From positions 5,742,191 to 5,806,190 of the forward strand of contig NC_057863.1 in the NCBI RefSeq assembly GCF_019393635.1: DNA of 64,000 nt. Direction: 5' to 3'. The notes under the pieces were generated by a model that was given only the letters and a program-made list of their open reading frames with translations, did not search any database and was not told where the DNA came from. Shown here one piece after another: positions 24,471-35,590 of this stretch. Made by a program: the position numbers and the translations under genes. The DNA is from Dromiciops gliroides. Lineage: Eukaryota > Chordata > Mammalia > Microbiotheria > Microbiotheriidae. Numbering within the stretch: position 1 is the first letter of the stretch; every line of letters begins with the position of its first letter.

Positions 24471-25117
24471 TAATTGTGCCTGTTAGATTTTCACAATATT
24501 TTTATTGTCTCTACATTGACTTTAAATTCATCTTGTTCAATAAAAAAATAATTTATTATGTTGAATATTTTTTCTTGGTTTTTAACTTTTTTTAAATAAA
24601 AGTATCTGTTGGCTTTTGGTAACTGTATAATCATGTATTATTTAATTCATTTTTTCCTACCAGTAGACTATGAGGATAGGGAATGTGTTGTACTTATCTT
24701 CATGTCCAACCACACAGATTAGCATCTTAAAATTTTCAATGGATTTGTGATTTTATTGTTGTAGACTCTCCCTCCATTGGGATAGGTTGAAATCTGCATC
24801 TGACTTCTCATTCTGTGTGTCTTGTGAGTATCCCTCCCTCTTCCAAGAAACTCCACCATGGGGCATGTCACATGCTGGCTTCCTTTTTATTTTTTTAATT
24901 GTGGGTACCAGTGCAAAACTTTTCTTCTCCATGTCTTATTATTCATATGTTACATCTATGATATCCCTTAGATAGTAAAACATTGGGAATAGAATATAGC
25001 TGGCTCATACCCACCAGGCATTTCTCCATTTCCTTTGTAATCATCAATAACTGATTCCTCAGAGATAGGTTTATTCCAAGATTCACCATATGCTGTCATC
25101 CCCATTTTTATTTACAA

Positions 25118-25163
25118 TATATGTGTGTATGTATATATTACATATATATATATATATATATAT
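25118..25163 (+). repeat. (TG)n/(TA)n microsatellite
   Basis: Alternating TG and TA dinucleotides just upstream of old L1 sequence. Confidence 0.8.
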
Positions 25164-25184
25164 TTCTCCTGTTTAAAAGCAGTT

Positions 25185-27165
25185 AGGGGACTTCAAGTTA
25201 TGAGAGCAACTAGATGGCAGAAAAACACTTCCTCTGATCCCCACAACTTGTCAAGCCCCTCTAAAAAAGAAATTATGCACCAAAGATAAAGCAATTTCTA
25301 CCAATTGCATGGTTTAGGACACCCAGAATAAAAAAGAAAGTTCTAAAAAATGCTGGACTTGATGTTCACAAACCTTGAGATCCCACAGCACCCCTCCCTT
25401 GCCTCCCATGCTACCTGTATTGAGGCAGGTCCAAGGACACAACACAGACTTACATAAAACCCACTCTTAAGATATTATCTCCCTACTCCCTCTTTCCAGG
25501 GCCATAGAGACCATAGCTCTGGTCTGTGGAAGTTTGCTGAGGCCTCAACAACTAGCTTGGCCATTGCACTTCAGGAACGAAAGTGTCCCAGGGGCTGAAA
25601 CTCAGAAGCACCAACACCAATGCTGGGGAAAGCAGCCTCTGCCAGTGAGTGCCAGGAAAAAAAAGGCTCTGACCTGGCAATGACAAACCAGGTAACTAAA
25701 GTCAGAGGTATAAGTCACCAGGGCAGGCTGCCCACTGAGCATGTGGGCAGCTGGGCACCATTCCACCAATCTGAGGGAAGAGCATAGCATGAAATTAGGG
25801 CCATTCTGACCACTCACAGGGCAGTTGGGGCTGAAACTTAGGCTGGTGAACCATGAATTGTCCAATGTGGGAGAAGCTGAGACTATCTGAGCTCCAGCCC
25901 CCAAGGAAACCACAATCAGAGGAAAGGGAGTCAGAAGTGAGCTATGAAGAAAATAAGGAGGGGAAGGGTTGAAAGGGACACTGAAAGTACCAAAGATTCC
26001 AGGGAGAAGAAATCTCAAAGGCTTGTACAATAAACAGATAAATCAATGGGAAAAACAGTAACAACAGAAAAAAAAATATGGCCTAGTAAATGAGTTTAGG
26101 CATCTATGAATAAATACTGAAAAAAAGGAAAAAAATACCAAAACATGTTGAGACAGAGAACTCTGAGGAATTTAAGCAGAACATGGAATAAAAATATGAT
26201 GTTCCTGATTATTTTAAAAGAGAAATGAGAAAGAACAAAGCTATTTCTTTTGGCAGACAATATGATGATATACTTGGAAAATCACAAAGACTCAACTAAA
26301 AAATTAGATGGAACAATTAATATTGTTAGCAAAGTAGCAGGATATAAAATCATCAACATTCCTATATATCACAAAGAAAATTCTGCAAGAAGAGATAGTA
26401 AGAAATGCACCATTAAAATAACTCAAACATAAAAATACCTAGCAGTACAGAATTTATGTCCTGTATGGTAGAAATAATGAGCAGAATAACTAAGTTTGAA
26501 TCTATAATGGCAAGCTTCACCAAAGAAACAAAAGAAAATAATGGATTGAGAATGTAAATACATAGAGGTTAGAGACAATCAAGAAGAAAAGAAAAACAAC
26601 AAAAAAGAACATTAAAAGAAGAAAACAGCCCAGAACTTCAGAATATAGAAAATGAAATCCCAATGGAAAGAATTCACAGATAGCTTAGAGAAAAGAAAAA
26701 AAAAAATCCAAGGCTGAAAACTCCAAAACATATAGTGGATTTAACAATTCAATACAGAAACAAGTTCTGCAAGCCACCTAGAGAAAGACCTTGAAAGACA
26801 AAGCAAGGAAAGGATATTTGAATAATACAAGATTATTTTGCACCCTTTAGAAAAGGGAAGAAGGAATGGGATAATGTGATCCAAAGAGCAGGGATGCTCA
26901 GGATGTAGCACAGGAGAATCTATCCTACAAATCTGAGCTTAACCATACAGGACAAATGATGATCATTCAATATAAAGAAGAGTTAGAAACATTTTTTAAA
27001 GATACAGAAGTGAAGAGATTATTCATAAATTGAACATTTCAAACAATAGAAATAAAGTAGTGAATAACTGCAGATAGCAACAGCAACAGAGTGACAATAG
27101 GAAGACCAATAAGTTACTTCTTTCTAAAGGTACAGAATGAGAAGAAATGTGGAAATCTGGTAGAG
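25185..27165 (+). mobile_element. Old, rearranged L1-derived block
   Basis: GC-richer sequence at about 25190-25990 resembles an L1 5' UTR (CAACTAGATGGCAG near 25206). At about 26239-26345 there is a short ORF2 reverse-transcriptase fragment (MMIYLENHKDSTKKL, the stretch that normally follows the FADD motif), and 26540-27050 has Lys/Glu-rich LINE ORF-like sequence with many stops. Order and gaps suggest deletion or two overlapping old copies. The ERV LTR starts right after it at 27170. Confidence 0.6.
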
Positions 27166-27169
27166 GTAA

Positions 27170-27539
27170 TGTAATGATTGGAATAATGCCACCTGCTGGA
27201 GACTTACTGTAGAAGAGTTCTGCCCATGAAGCCAAGGTCTTTGAGGGCAAGACCAGGAGTCTTTTCTTTGGCATCAGGATGTGACGCGGACTAGTGGGAG
27301 GAGGAAGGAAGAGACTGGCCCAGTCTCGCAGTCTTTCCTTTGGACTCTGGTGGAGAGTGGAGCTAGAAATGTGCTCTCCCTTTAATAGATATAGGAATCT
27401 AGGCCTCTCTCTCTCTTTACCAAATTCTTGTTTTCCTTAATAAATGCTTAAAAGCCTACCTCTTGCTAAAGCTTATAATTTATTGGCGACCACTCATTAG
27501 ATATTTTAGACAGACTAGCTAGAATTTTAGCCCTTAACA
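27170..27539 (+). mobile_element. Retroviral 5' LTR
   Basis: A 370-bp segment begins TGTAATGATTGG and ends CCCTTAACA, giving the TG...CA termini of an LTR. A polyadenylation signal AATAAA sits at 27439-27444, about 95 bp before the end, fitting an R/U5 layout. A primer-binding-site-like sequence follows immediately, and a Gag-like frame follows that. A matching intact 3' LTR was not found; only a polypurine tract and a TG start are seen near 29959-29970. Confidence 0.7.
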
Positions 27540-27541
27540 GA

Positions 27542-27559
27542 TGGCTGACCACGAAGAGG
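27542..27559 (+). other. Primer binding site, tRNA-Arg type
   Basis: TGGCTGACCACGAAGAGG starts two bases after the LTR end. Compared with the complement of the 3' end of vertebrate tRNA-Arg(TCG) as I recall it, it differs by one inserted base and one substitution. This would set the virus as a tRNA-Arg-primed ERV. A second partial copy, TGGCGACCAC, lies inside the LTR at 27484-27493. Confidence 0.55.
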
Positions 27560-27733
27560 AAAGCTGAACCTCAGTCTTCTGATCTTCTGGTTGGGTAAGA
27601 CATTTCCCCTACCCTCTCCCTTTAACTGCTAAGTCCTGGCTTACTGGCTGGGTTTTCCCTTTAAGTTTTTTCAAATGGACCTTTTAAACTCCCTAATTAC
27701 CCTATTTTTGATTTTAGTCTGTTTACCAGACAA

Positions 27734-28549
27734 ATGGGAGATAAGATCATGTTAATGCTTTGTTTTTGTGGATTTTCTATTTTTCTTTTTATTTTTGTTA
27801 AAAGAGCCAGCAATTTACTCACACAAGGAAATATCTCTCCCTCTCCCAACCATGCTTTTTCAGAGAAACCAGAAGAGATTCCTGCAGCTTTTCCCAGTTC
27901 TAACACTAATTGTTGCTCTAATTTTGCATGCCTGGAGGCAATGACCCACCCTCTAGCTTTTAATCCCCTAGCACCTGGAGGCAAAGTGGGGGAAGAGGAA
28001 TCCAGGCCTGAGTTCAAAATCAAGTCTGATTCAAATTGCCCTGGTCCCTCCCCTCCTCTCCAGACCCCACCCTCTACTCCCCCCATGGCCAAGCCCATTG
28101 CTTCCCCTGCCTGGGAAGTCCAGAGATCTGATGCGCATGCTCAACTTTCTGTAACTACATTTGCAGCTTCAGGCTCAGCCCTTCCCCAGCCTGGCTGTGC
28201 TTCTGAGACAACCTTAGAAAACCCTTTAAATTCCAGATATACTCGTTTTGTTCATAATTTTGCTAACCTGCTTTTGTCTTTAATTAGTAATCTTATAAAG
28301 CATTTGTATGGTGAAAAGGCTGACAGACAATATAGAGGGGTTAAAGAAGAAAAACTTAAGCTGAATAAGAATGACAACCATCAACATAGTTCAAGACTCT
28401 GCTTCTTTTGCCATGGAAGGGTATATATTTTACAGAAATGTAGAAGTAAGCAGCAAGGTATTGATATGAGTATTGGGGATTTTAGATATCGGAATCAAAA
28501 GTGTTCTGAATTCACTCAGAGTAATAGTATCAGTTCAGAGGTTACATAG
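27734..28549 (+). pseudogene. Degenerate Gag-like open frame (271 codons) of an ERV
   Basis: This is the longest open frame in the window. It starts about 195 bp after the LTR, where gag is expected. It begins Met-Gly (a possible myristoylation start), has an unusual hydrophobic run at residues 6-22, a Pro/Ser-rich middle (about residues 95-125) and, near the C-terminus, a CCHC-like zinc knuckle: Cys223, Cys226 and Cys236 with Tyr231 where His is normal. That change should abolish zinc binding. The frame is far shorter than ordinary gag, and I see no capsid major-homology region, so a large internal deletion is likely. No pol is recognisable downstream. The frame is intact end to end, which is odd for dead DNA. 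Confidence 0.5.
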
Positions 28550-29958
28550 GATTTCTATGCTATTACATATACATTTTGAAATTAATGGTATGGGTTTATT
28601 TTCATAGAGATTTTCATGCTTTTGAGATTGTGTTTTATACTTAGTTTTTAAAACAAGGAGAATATTTGTAAAAGCTTTTTATAGTCATGTGATCAAGTTT
28701 ATATTTTATAAGACTCTTATTAATATTAAGTTCACATTCATTTAGACTTCCTTAGTTTGAATTTCATTGTCTTTTATTGTTCTATGTGTATTTTCTTCTA
28801 TTCATTCATCTATCTAATTTTGAAACATGGTTTTAATTTCATAATACAATGTTAATTCTAGTAGTATTGTGCTCCCATATTCTGAGTTGTTTGTTTTTGT
28901 TTTTCTCAACTGATTATTTGATCAAACTCTTTAAAGCATTTCCCTGGCAAATTGGTTGCCATGGCAAGTGTAAATTGATTCTAGAAGTATTATTTTTGAT
29001 AAGCATATTCAAAAAAAAAAAGAGGGGAACATTTGTAAAAGTTTTCTTTTTTTAAAAAAAAGTTTTCTTTGAGATTCTGTTGTGCTTTAACTTGTATTTA
29101 AATATGTTCTGATTTTTCACAAAAGTAATTGTATACTAAGTAAAAAAAAAGGGGTATTATTTGAAATTGTTGCATAATTATATCTTGTGTTCTGAGTCAA
29201 GATGTATTCACATTTTTTGCAATCATTTATTATCCTCAATTTTTAAATCCATATGAGACTTGGATTATGGGAACTTATCATTTAAGACATTAATTGCCTT
29301 TATTCTGAGTTATCAGATGCCAGTTGGCCAAGATGCCATCCAATCATAAGAGGAATACATGCAAGAGCAGACACTCAACTGTCACATGAGGGGAGACATG
29401 CATGAAGTCAAGGTATGGCTGAGGGAACGGCTTTTGACAAATGTTGAGGTTGGATTCTCTTGGTTTAATATTTTATTCTCTTTTTCCCCACAATATTGTA
29501 CAGATGGCTGGAAGTATTCATCCCACCCATCTCACTTCTACACCTGGCTTCTATGCCCCCTCCTATATGCCTGATGCCATGGACATCTGAATCCCATGCA
29601 TCTGATTAAGTCTGACTCAGTTTCCTCCAATATGTTCGGTGGCATGGACATGTATTCCATCCACCTATTTTAAGCCTGGCATACTGCATGGAGAGTACAA
29701 ATTGCTCAAGTGTGGGAATGCTCAAATCCCATCATTTCTCTGTTCTTTTATGGTAACCCCCATAATTATCTCAAGTGTCATGATAAATACAGTGTTGAAT
29801 TTGGCCTTGACATCTCTTACCAATTATATTAGATTTTAAAATTTCTCATAATGGCATAAGGATAATTAGGCAGATGATGCAAAAAGTGATGAAACAAAGA
29901 TAAAAAAATATTTTTAAAAATTAATATCGCAGCAATTGTCTTCTCAATTACCCTCCAT
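28550..29958 (+). other. AT-rich ERV interior remnant, no pol recognised
   Basis: Between the Gag-like frame and the polypurine tract the sequence is very AT-rich. Short frames of 60-70 codons at 28849, 29359 and 29639 have no motif I can assign. If the ERV is one element, pol is deleted. Two similar short stretches, AATATTTGTAAAAGCTTTT (28661-28679) and AACATTTGTAAAAGTTTTC (29028-29046), may mark a small internal duplication. Confidence 0.35.
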
Positions 29959-29975
29959 AAAGGGGGACTGTAATA
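29959..29975 (+). other. Polypurine tract and possible 3' LTR start
   Basis: AAAGGGGGA (29959-29967) is followed by CTGTAATAAT. A purine tract directly before TGTAAT is the pattern expected at a retroviral 3' LTR boundary, and the 5' LTR also begins TGTAAT. Similarity to the 5' LTR is lost after six bases, so the 3' LTR is absent, replaced or of another family. Confidence 0.4.
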
Positions 29976-30575
29976 ATATTATAATTTTAAAGAATGGTTC
30001 AATTTTTGTTTTATTATATGTTTCATGTGTAACAACTAAGATTCTGAATTCCCTTAGACATGTTTTTGAGAACTTTCATTGTTTGATTTGATTATTGACA
30101 AAGCTATTTTAAAGTTGTGTTAAGCTCAATTTTGTAGGAAATTTCCTGGCTGATTACCAGTATCCACACATCAACCCCTGAAAAGACTTCCATTCCACAA
30201 CTACACCTAGAGGACATCTGAGAAAAGACTTTCAGAGACTTTAAATGAACAGTTTTGTTTTGTTTTTTTCTCTTTTCTTTTTCTGTTATAATATACACCA
30301 TCTGTAATATGTATTCTCTGCAGAGGCCCTCCCTTTGCAAGACCAATGTCAAAGCGTCGGTTCATGAGGACAAAAAATCGCCCCTCTGGACAAAACTTTC
30401 CTCTCTTCCTTTTCTATATTGTTGTTCACATATTATTAGTTAGCAATAGTTATTATATTCTTTTTACTGTTCCGTCAAGGAAACATTTTGTTTTGCCAAT
30501 AGACCAAATGTTTTGGACAGAGTACGTGCTTAATAGATATTCATGCAACTGAAATATATTAAAGCACTCCCCCAA
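29976..30575. other. Unassigned, possibly ERV 3' flank
   Basis: No gene. The sequence contains several terminal-region-like pieces but no match to the LTR at 27170-27539. Two overlapping frames near 30255-30552 lack motifs. Confidence 0.3.
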
Positions 30576-30840
30576 ACCAGCTAGGTGGGATAGTGATAAA
30601 GTGTTGGATGTGGATTTAAGAAGACCTGAGTTAAAATCTAGTTTCAGACATTTACTACCTGTGTGCTTGTGGGCAAATCACTTAACCTCTGTTTGTCTCA
30701 GTTTCCTGAGTTGTAAAATGAAGAATAGAACATAGCTTAAAGGATTGTAGTGAGGACAAAATGATACATTTAGAAAGTAACTTGCAAACCTTAATTCTCT
30801 ATAAAAAATGCTAGCTATTATTATTTTTACCCTGTTGTCT
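30575..30840 (+). mobile_element. MAR1/MIR-type CORE-SINE
   Basis: Recognisable order: CCAGCTAGGTGGGATAG, AGACCTGAGTTAAAATC, TCACTTAACCTCTGTTTGTC, TCAGTTTCCTGAGTTGTAAA, and a 3' end with CTTGCAAACCTTAATTC and GCTAGCTATTATTATT. Diverged, no clean TSD. Confidence 0.75.
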
Positions 30841-31594
30841 AGTAGCTTGGGATCATTGCCCAACGTCTTAGCCTATCCCCCTCTGAAAAATTAGGGAAAT
30901 GATCATGGTATTCTACCCCCTTGAGCAGTTCGAAGACACAAACAAAATGAAAGCATTTCAAATCATTAAACAATTCTCCTAAGGCAGCTCCTTCTTTGTT
31001 CCTCTGGTCCTAAGTCTGACTTCTCAGGCTGTGCACTAGATACTAACTCGTCACAGTTCTGAAAGGTTTACTGTGTTGGCCACACATGAAAGCCAAGTCA
31101 TTCCACCAAGATGAGAATTCTCTGCTGGAATGCACAAGCAGAGGCTCTCTGCAAGATCTTAACTGAAAAAGAACAAGGGGAAGGGAATCCCTTTAGGCTA
31201 TGAGGCCAGTTGGTAAATTAAAACTGCCTCCAAAGCACACTTCTATTGAGGGTATAGCTGTGTGTGTCACACTGGGGAGGGGAGGGGAATGGGGAAGAGA
31301 GATTACTCTGTTTAATGGAGAACTTTTTATTATCCATAAAATTAAAAATAAATCAGGCTTAAAGGGGTATTGCTTTCATCTCTTCTTTTCTAAAGGAAAG
31401 TTTCCTAAAAATTAAATACTCATAGCGTGTGTACAAAGATTCTAAAAATCCATAAATTGAACCAGTCATAGTCAGTTGTAATGGAATTAGAAGGTGGGTT
31501 GGGGAGCACACAATGGTGTCTGTGTGCTTGTATTCCTCTTGTTTGGTATAAAAGCAGAATCTGGGAGGAGGAGGAAATGAAAGCAGCATCCATT

Positions 31595-31690
31595 TCATAA
31601 GCATATTTATATAGCCCTACTATGTGTCAGGCACTGTGTGACTTTACAAAGATTTTTCTATTTTCTCACTGGATTTGCATAAGCACGCTG
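31595..31690 (-). mobile_element. MIR fragment (antisense)
   Basis: CCCTACTATGTGTCAGGCACTG with following TTTTCTATTTTCTCAC fits an inverted MIR 3' end. Confidence 0.4.
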
Positions 31691-31913
31691 CCTTTCACCC
31701 ATAATATAACACTGTAAATCCATTTCTTCTAGAGACAACCAGTAGAAAAGAAATGAATTCTATGTATCTTCCCTACCTCCCCTCTCAAATAAATAGGTTC
31801 CATGGCTTTCTCTGCTCCTCAGATCAATCATGAGACTTCTAGCAAAAACCCATTGTGCAAACAGGAAAACAGAGAGTTGTAGAGGTGAAATAACATCTTG
31901 AAGAAATAAATAA

Positions 31914-32101
31914 GTTGTATTAATGTCTTTTTGTGTTTACATTATGATCACTTCTAAAAATACCCACAGATTGAATCTTCTCATGTGACAAAAAATCTAC
32001 ATAGACATGTATATGTGGTTGTGTATAAATCATATGATAAGATTCAATCTGGGGATAGTATTAGAAGAACCATGATATAAACACAAAAGAAGTCAAACAA
32101 C
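31914..32101. repeat. 188-bp near-palindrome (MITE-like)
   Basis: The two 94-base halves are reverse complements with substitutions and a few 1-2-base gaps. Termini read GTTGTATT... and ...CAAACAAC, each arm contains the identical 13-mer CAGATTGAATCTT (or its complement), and the centre is ACATGT at 32005-32010. The shape is that of a palindromic MITE. I could not see a convincing TSD. Confidence 0.75.
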
Positions 32102-32142
32102 GTTTTTCCCCCAAGAAGTCAACTTACCTCTACAAGTCTCTG

Positions 32143-32245
32143 TTTCAGTGTGTGTGTGAGTGTGTGTATGTGTGTGTGTATTAATAGTCTTATATATACA
32201 TTTATGTATGTATATATAAAGTATGTATACACACACCTACATATG
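32143..32245 (+). repeat. (TG)n and TA/TG-rich microsatellite
   Basis: An interrupted GTGTGT run at about 32148-32180 is followed by TATATA/TATGTA tracts to about 32245. Confidence 0.75.
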
Positions 32246-32393
32246 TATTGTGATGTTTAAAATCTAAGTGTGTGGTCACCTTAAATTAGAAGCTTTAGCA
32301 CCAGACTTTGGGCATTAAGCATTTATTAAAGCATACTAGGTATTAGTAAAAAAGGAACACATGTGGAGTTCAGAAAGTTAAGAAAAGGCCTAT

Positions 32394-32540
32394 TGGGGCA
32401 GCTAGGCGGTGCAGTGGATAAAGCACCAGCCCTGGAGTCAGGAGGACCTGAGTTCAAATCCGACCTCAGACACTTGACACTTACTAGCTGTGTGACCCTG
32501 GGCAAGTCACTTAGCCCCCATTGCCCCGCAAAAAAAAAAA
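32394..32540 (+). mobile_element. tRNA-derived SINE (WSINE1-like)
   Basis: Full-length copy with near-consensus head GGGGCAGCTAGGCGGTGC and core. Its A tail runs into the AAAAG/AGAGA array at 32541-32707. A perfect 13-bp target-site duplication, AGAAAAGGCCTAT, at 32381-32393 and 32708-32720 encloses both the SINE and the array. Confidence 0.93.
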
Positions 32541-32707
32541 AAAAAGAAAAGAAAAAAGAAAAAGAAAAGAAGAGAAGAGAAGAGAAGAGAAGAGAAGAGA
32601 AGAGAAGAGAAGAGAAGAGAAGAGAAAAGAAAAGAAAAGAAAAGAAAAGAAAAGAAAAGAAAAGAAAAGAAAAGAAAAGAAAAGAAAAGAAAAGAAAAGA
32701 AAAGAAA
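32541..32707 (+). repeat. (AGAGA)n(AAAAG)n microsatellite grown from a SINE tail
   Basis: About 165 bp of AGAAAAG and AGAGA pentamer repeats: first mixed, then a run of GAAGA-type units, then a uniform AAAAG run. It lies between the SINE A tail and the 3' TSD copy. The two overlapping Arg/Lys/Glu-rich open frames across it are translation of the repeat, not genes. Confidence 0.95.
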
Positions 32708-32999
32708 AGAAAAGGCCTATCTATCCTAGAGTTCCAGCCTGGTCTGGTCCTTCCTCAAGTCCTCCACCATGAGCCTGCTTCAACCATGAACTCTTCCTCA
32801 AACTGATTGTGGAAGCTTTTCATAGGTCTAGAGCAGAGGTGGTCCTTACACACTGCTTCAAGCTGATTGATAGGCATCATCCAAACCCATTGGTTCACAG
32901 GACTTGAAGGTGGTCTCAAGTTGAGTTCAAAGTCCTTAGCTTCGGAGAACAATACCTCCTTAAGGGCCAGCCAGGAGTGGTTACAATCTAATTAACTTG

Positions 33000-33834
33000 A
33001 AGTAGGCTAATCAGCAAATTCAATCACTCTCACTTAATTCAATCAGTTTAGATTAATCTCCAGGTGAGCCTTTGAGTATCTGCCAAATCCCATTATTTTT
33101 TCCGCAATATATACATATATGTACTATGTGTGTAGAGGGGTGTATAATCACACAAACATGCTTCTCCCAAAGCCCACTTGTAAAAAAAAGGCTTTCTTAT
33201 TATTGGATGAGATAAATGTTCTGCCCTGCATGGTGCATGGGATAGATTTGGTAGAATTGGCAAGGAAGTTTCAGATCTTAGCTAGTGCCCATTCAAGACT
33301 CTTCAAACGTCAGGTATTCTTAGACCTGTGTGTTGTTTTGGATGATTCTGACTTTCAGCTTCAAGTGAAAATATGGAAGAACACAAACACATTTCAGGAT
33401 GCTGAAAGAAAAGACTTTGGGGAGACATAAGAACCAGAATTCTCCAACATGTCTCTGTCCTCAGCTTTCTACATTAGAACATGGGGAGTTTCCCCTTGGA
33501 TGAGAACAATGGACATCTCTCCAGGCTGAGCTTCACTTCCAGTGGGAGTGCTCCTCAGTTTAGAAAAATATATTTCCTGAAGTGTGATTGATACTTTGAA
33601 CATATCCATAGCTCAGAAGAATGTGGGCTGTTTGGGAAGTGTTGCTCCATCCTCTCCAGGATGAATGAAAGGGGCAGGGGGTGAAAAGAATGACCTTGTT
33701 CCTCAGAGCAGCACTTTGACCTGACAGAACCTTTTGGTTCTAAAGCCCAAATTTTATCCCATCTCACGTGATGAAGGTCCATCTTGCAAATGCAAAACTG
33801 TCTCTGAGGGAATAATTGATCCATTCTACCCTCT
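33000..33834. other. No recognised gene
   Basis: A 103-codon plus-strand frame (33119-33430) reads without low-complexity bias but matches nothing I recognise and has no signal, domain or splice context. A minus-strand frame (33555-33824) is likewise unassigned. Confidence 0.35.
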
Positions 33835-34520
33835 CATCTCCAACACTACTGCCTCCTAGTTCTCATTCGTATCTCCCTGCTTCTTCTCAATTTCCTATTC
33901 CCGGTTTTCATCCATGGCATTCCCATTAACCATGTATATTCTCCAAGCCTTATTTGTGGGCCTTCTTCTCCCTCTATACTAGTTCACTTATTGATCTCAT
34001 CGACTCCCACAGATACAATTAGCATTTCTAATGAATGATTATTATATCTAATTATCAAGCTTTGACATCTCGAGGCTTATATCTGCAACTATTTGTTGGA
34101 CATCTTGAACAAGATATTTCATAGACACCTTAAAAACAATGTGTTGGAAACTAAACTCATCACCACCCCCCAAAATCCCTCTTTTTTCTTGACTTCCCTA
34201 TGGCTCTCAAAAACATCATCATCATATCAGTCACCCAGGCTCTCAATGTAGGTACTGTCCTTAGCTCCTCACTCTCTGTCATTCATCACATCCAATCTGT
34301 TGCCAAATTCTTTCAATTCTCTCCTTATAACATCTCTTCAATGTATCACCTTCTCTTTTTTGACACTACTACAACCCTTAAAAAGCCCCTTATGACCTCA
34401 TACCTGGACTATCGCAATAACCTGCTAGTTGGTGTACTGGCCACAAGTTTCTTCCCAATGTAGGCCATACTCTACTCAACAGTCAAAATAATCTTCCTAG
34501 AGCTCAAATCTGATTAAGGA
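33835..34520 (+). mobile_element. L2 LINE fragment, ORF2 3' region
   Basis: Order of motifs fits the sense L2 ORF2 end: TTGATCTCATCGACTCCCAC, CATCTTGAACAAG, CAGGCTCTCAATGTAGG, TCATTCATCACATCCAATC, ACCTGGACTATCGCAATAAC. The coding sense is destroyed by stops and gaps. It abuts an inverted L2 copy. Confidence 0.75.
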
Positions 34521-34524
34521 ACTT

Positions 34525-35590
34525 CAGGGAAGGCTTCATTTAGAAGGTAAGATTTTCACTGCGACTTAAAGGGAGCCAGAAAATATAGAAGGCAGAAATG
34601 AATGGGGAGAGCATGCCAGTGGGGTGGGGGCAGTGAAGGAAAATAATTAGAGTTGAGAGAGGGAGTGTCTGCTGTGAAGAATAGCAGAGAGGCCAGAACA
34701 CTGTATCCCAGTGTATATGGAGGTAAGGGATGAGAATTGAAAGATAAAAAAGGAGATCTGGTCATGAAAGGCTGTGAACACTAAGCCAGATTTTCTATTT
34801 GACCGTGGAGGTGATAGGGAACCCTTGAATATACTGAGTCTGGTAGTGGCTGGTTGGGCTTTCTTACTTTAGAAATACCACTTTGGCAGCTAACTGAGGG
34901 ATGGACTGAAGTTGAAATCTCTCAGTTTGTGACTGGGAAAACCACTGAGCTATTGCAATAGTCCCCATGGTAGGGCAAGACAAGAGGGCCTGTATTAGGA
35001 CAGTGGTAGTGTCAGAGCAGAGAAGAAAAATGATATGAGAGATGTTTCAGGGATCAAATGATTAATTGTGATGACAGGTTGGCTATGGGGAGTGACAGAG
35101 AGTGAGATATTGCAGATAGCCCTGGAGTTGTGAGCTTGGAGGGATTGTGGTGCTCTTAATAGTAACAGGGCAGGTAGAACAGGAGAGGAAATGGGGGAAC
35201 AATAGTGAGCTCATTTTGGACTAGTTGAGCTTAAGGTTTCTGCTGGACATCCAGTTTAACCTCATCAACAGGGAGTTGGAATGTCAGGCTGGAGAGGTTA
35301 TGACTGAATAAATAAGTGAGAATCTGAGTGGAGAAGGCAACTTAACCCTTTGAAATTGATAACATTGGTGTGTGAAGGAGTGGAGAGGGAGGTGAGAAGA
35401 GGCTTCAGGACAGAGCAGTAAGGATACTCACAGTTAGCAGGAGATTCTGGAATGACATTACTTTGAAGGAGAAAGAGGAGACATAGTCAGATAGGGAGGA
35501 AGAGAGAAGCAGGTGAAGCCGGTGTTGTTAAAAACCTAGAGAGAAGAGACTAGAAGGAATAGGGTAAGTAACAGTGCCATAGGCTGTGAT
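34525..35590 (-). mobile_element. L2 LINE fragment (antisense), about 1 kb
   Basis: Antisense L2 pattern: GAAATACCACTTTGGCAGC, GGATGGACTGAAGTTG, GAGCTATTGCAATAGTCCCC, CTCATTTTGGACTAGTTGAG, CTGCTGGACATCCAG, GGAGTTGGAATGTCAGGCTG. It follows a sense L2 copy with almost no gap, forming a large imperfect inverted pair. Confidence 0.75.

Noticed and set aside
25602..26030. 142-codon minus-strand frame
   Set aside because: It lies in GC-richer old L1 5' UTR-like sequence and has no motif or splice context.
27697..28098. 133-codon minus-strand frame
   Set aside because: It is a shadow of the Gag-like frame on the plus strand.
32363..32806. 147-codon plus-strand frame and an 83-codon overlapping frame rich in Arg, Lys and Glu
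   Set aside because: They are translations of a SINE plus AAAAG/AGAGA repeats; both frames are open only because the repeat unit lacks stops.
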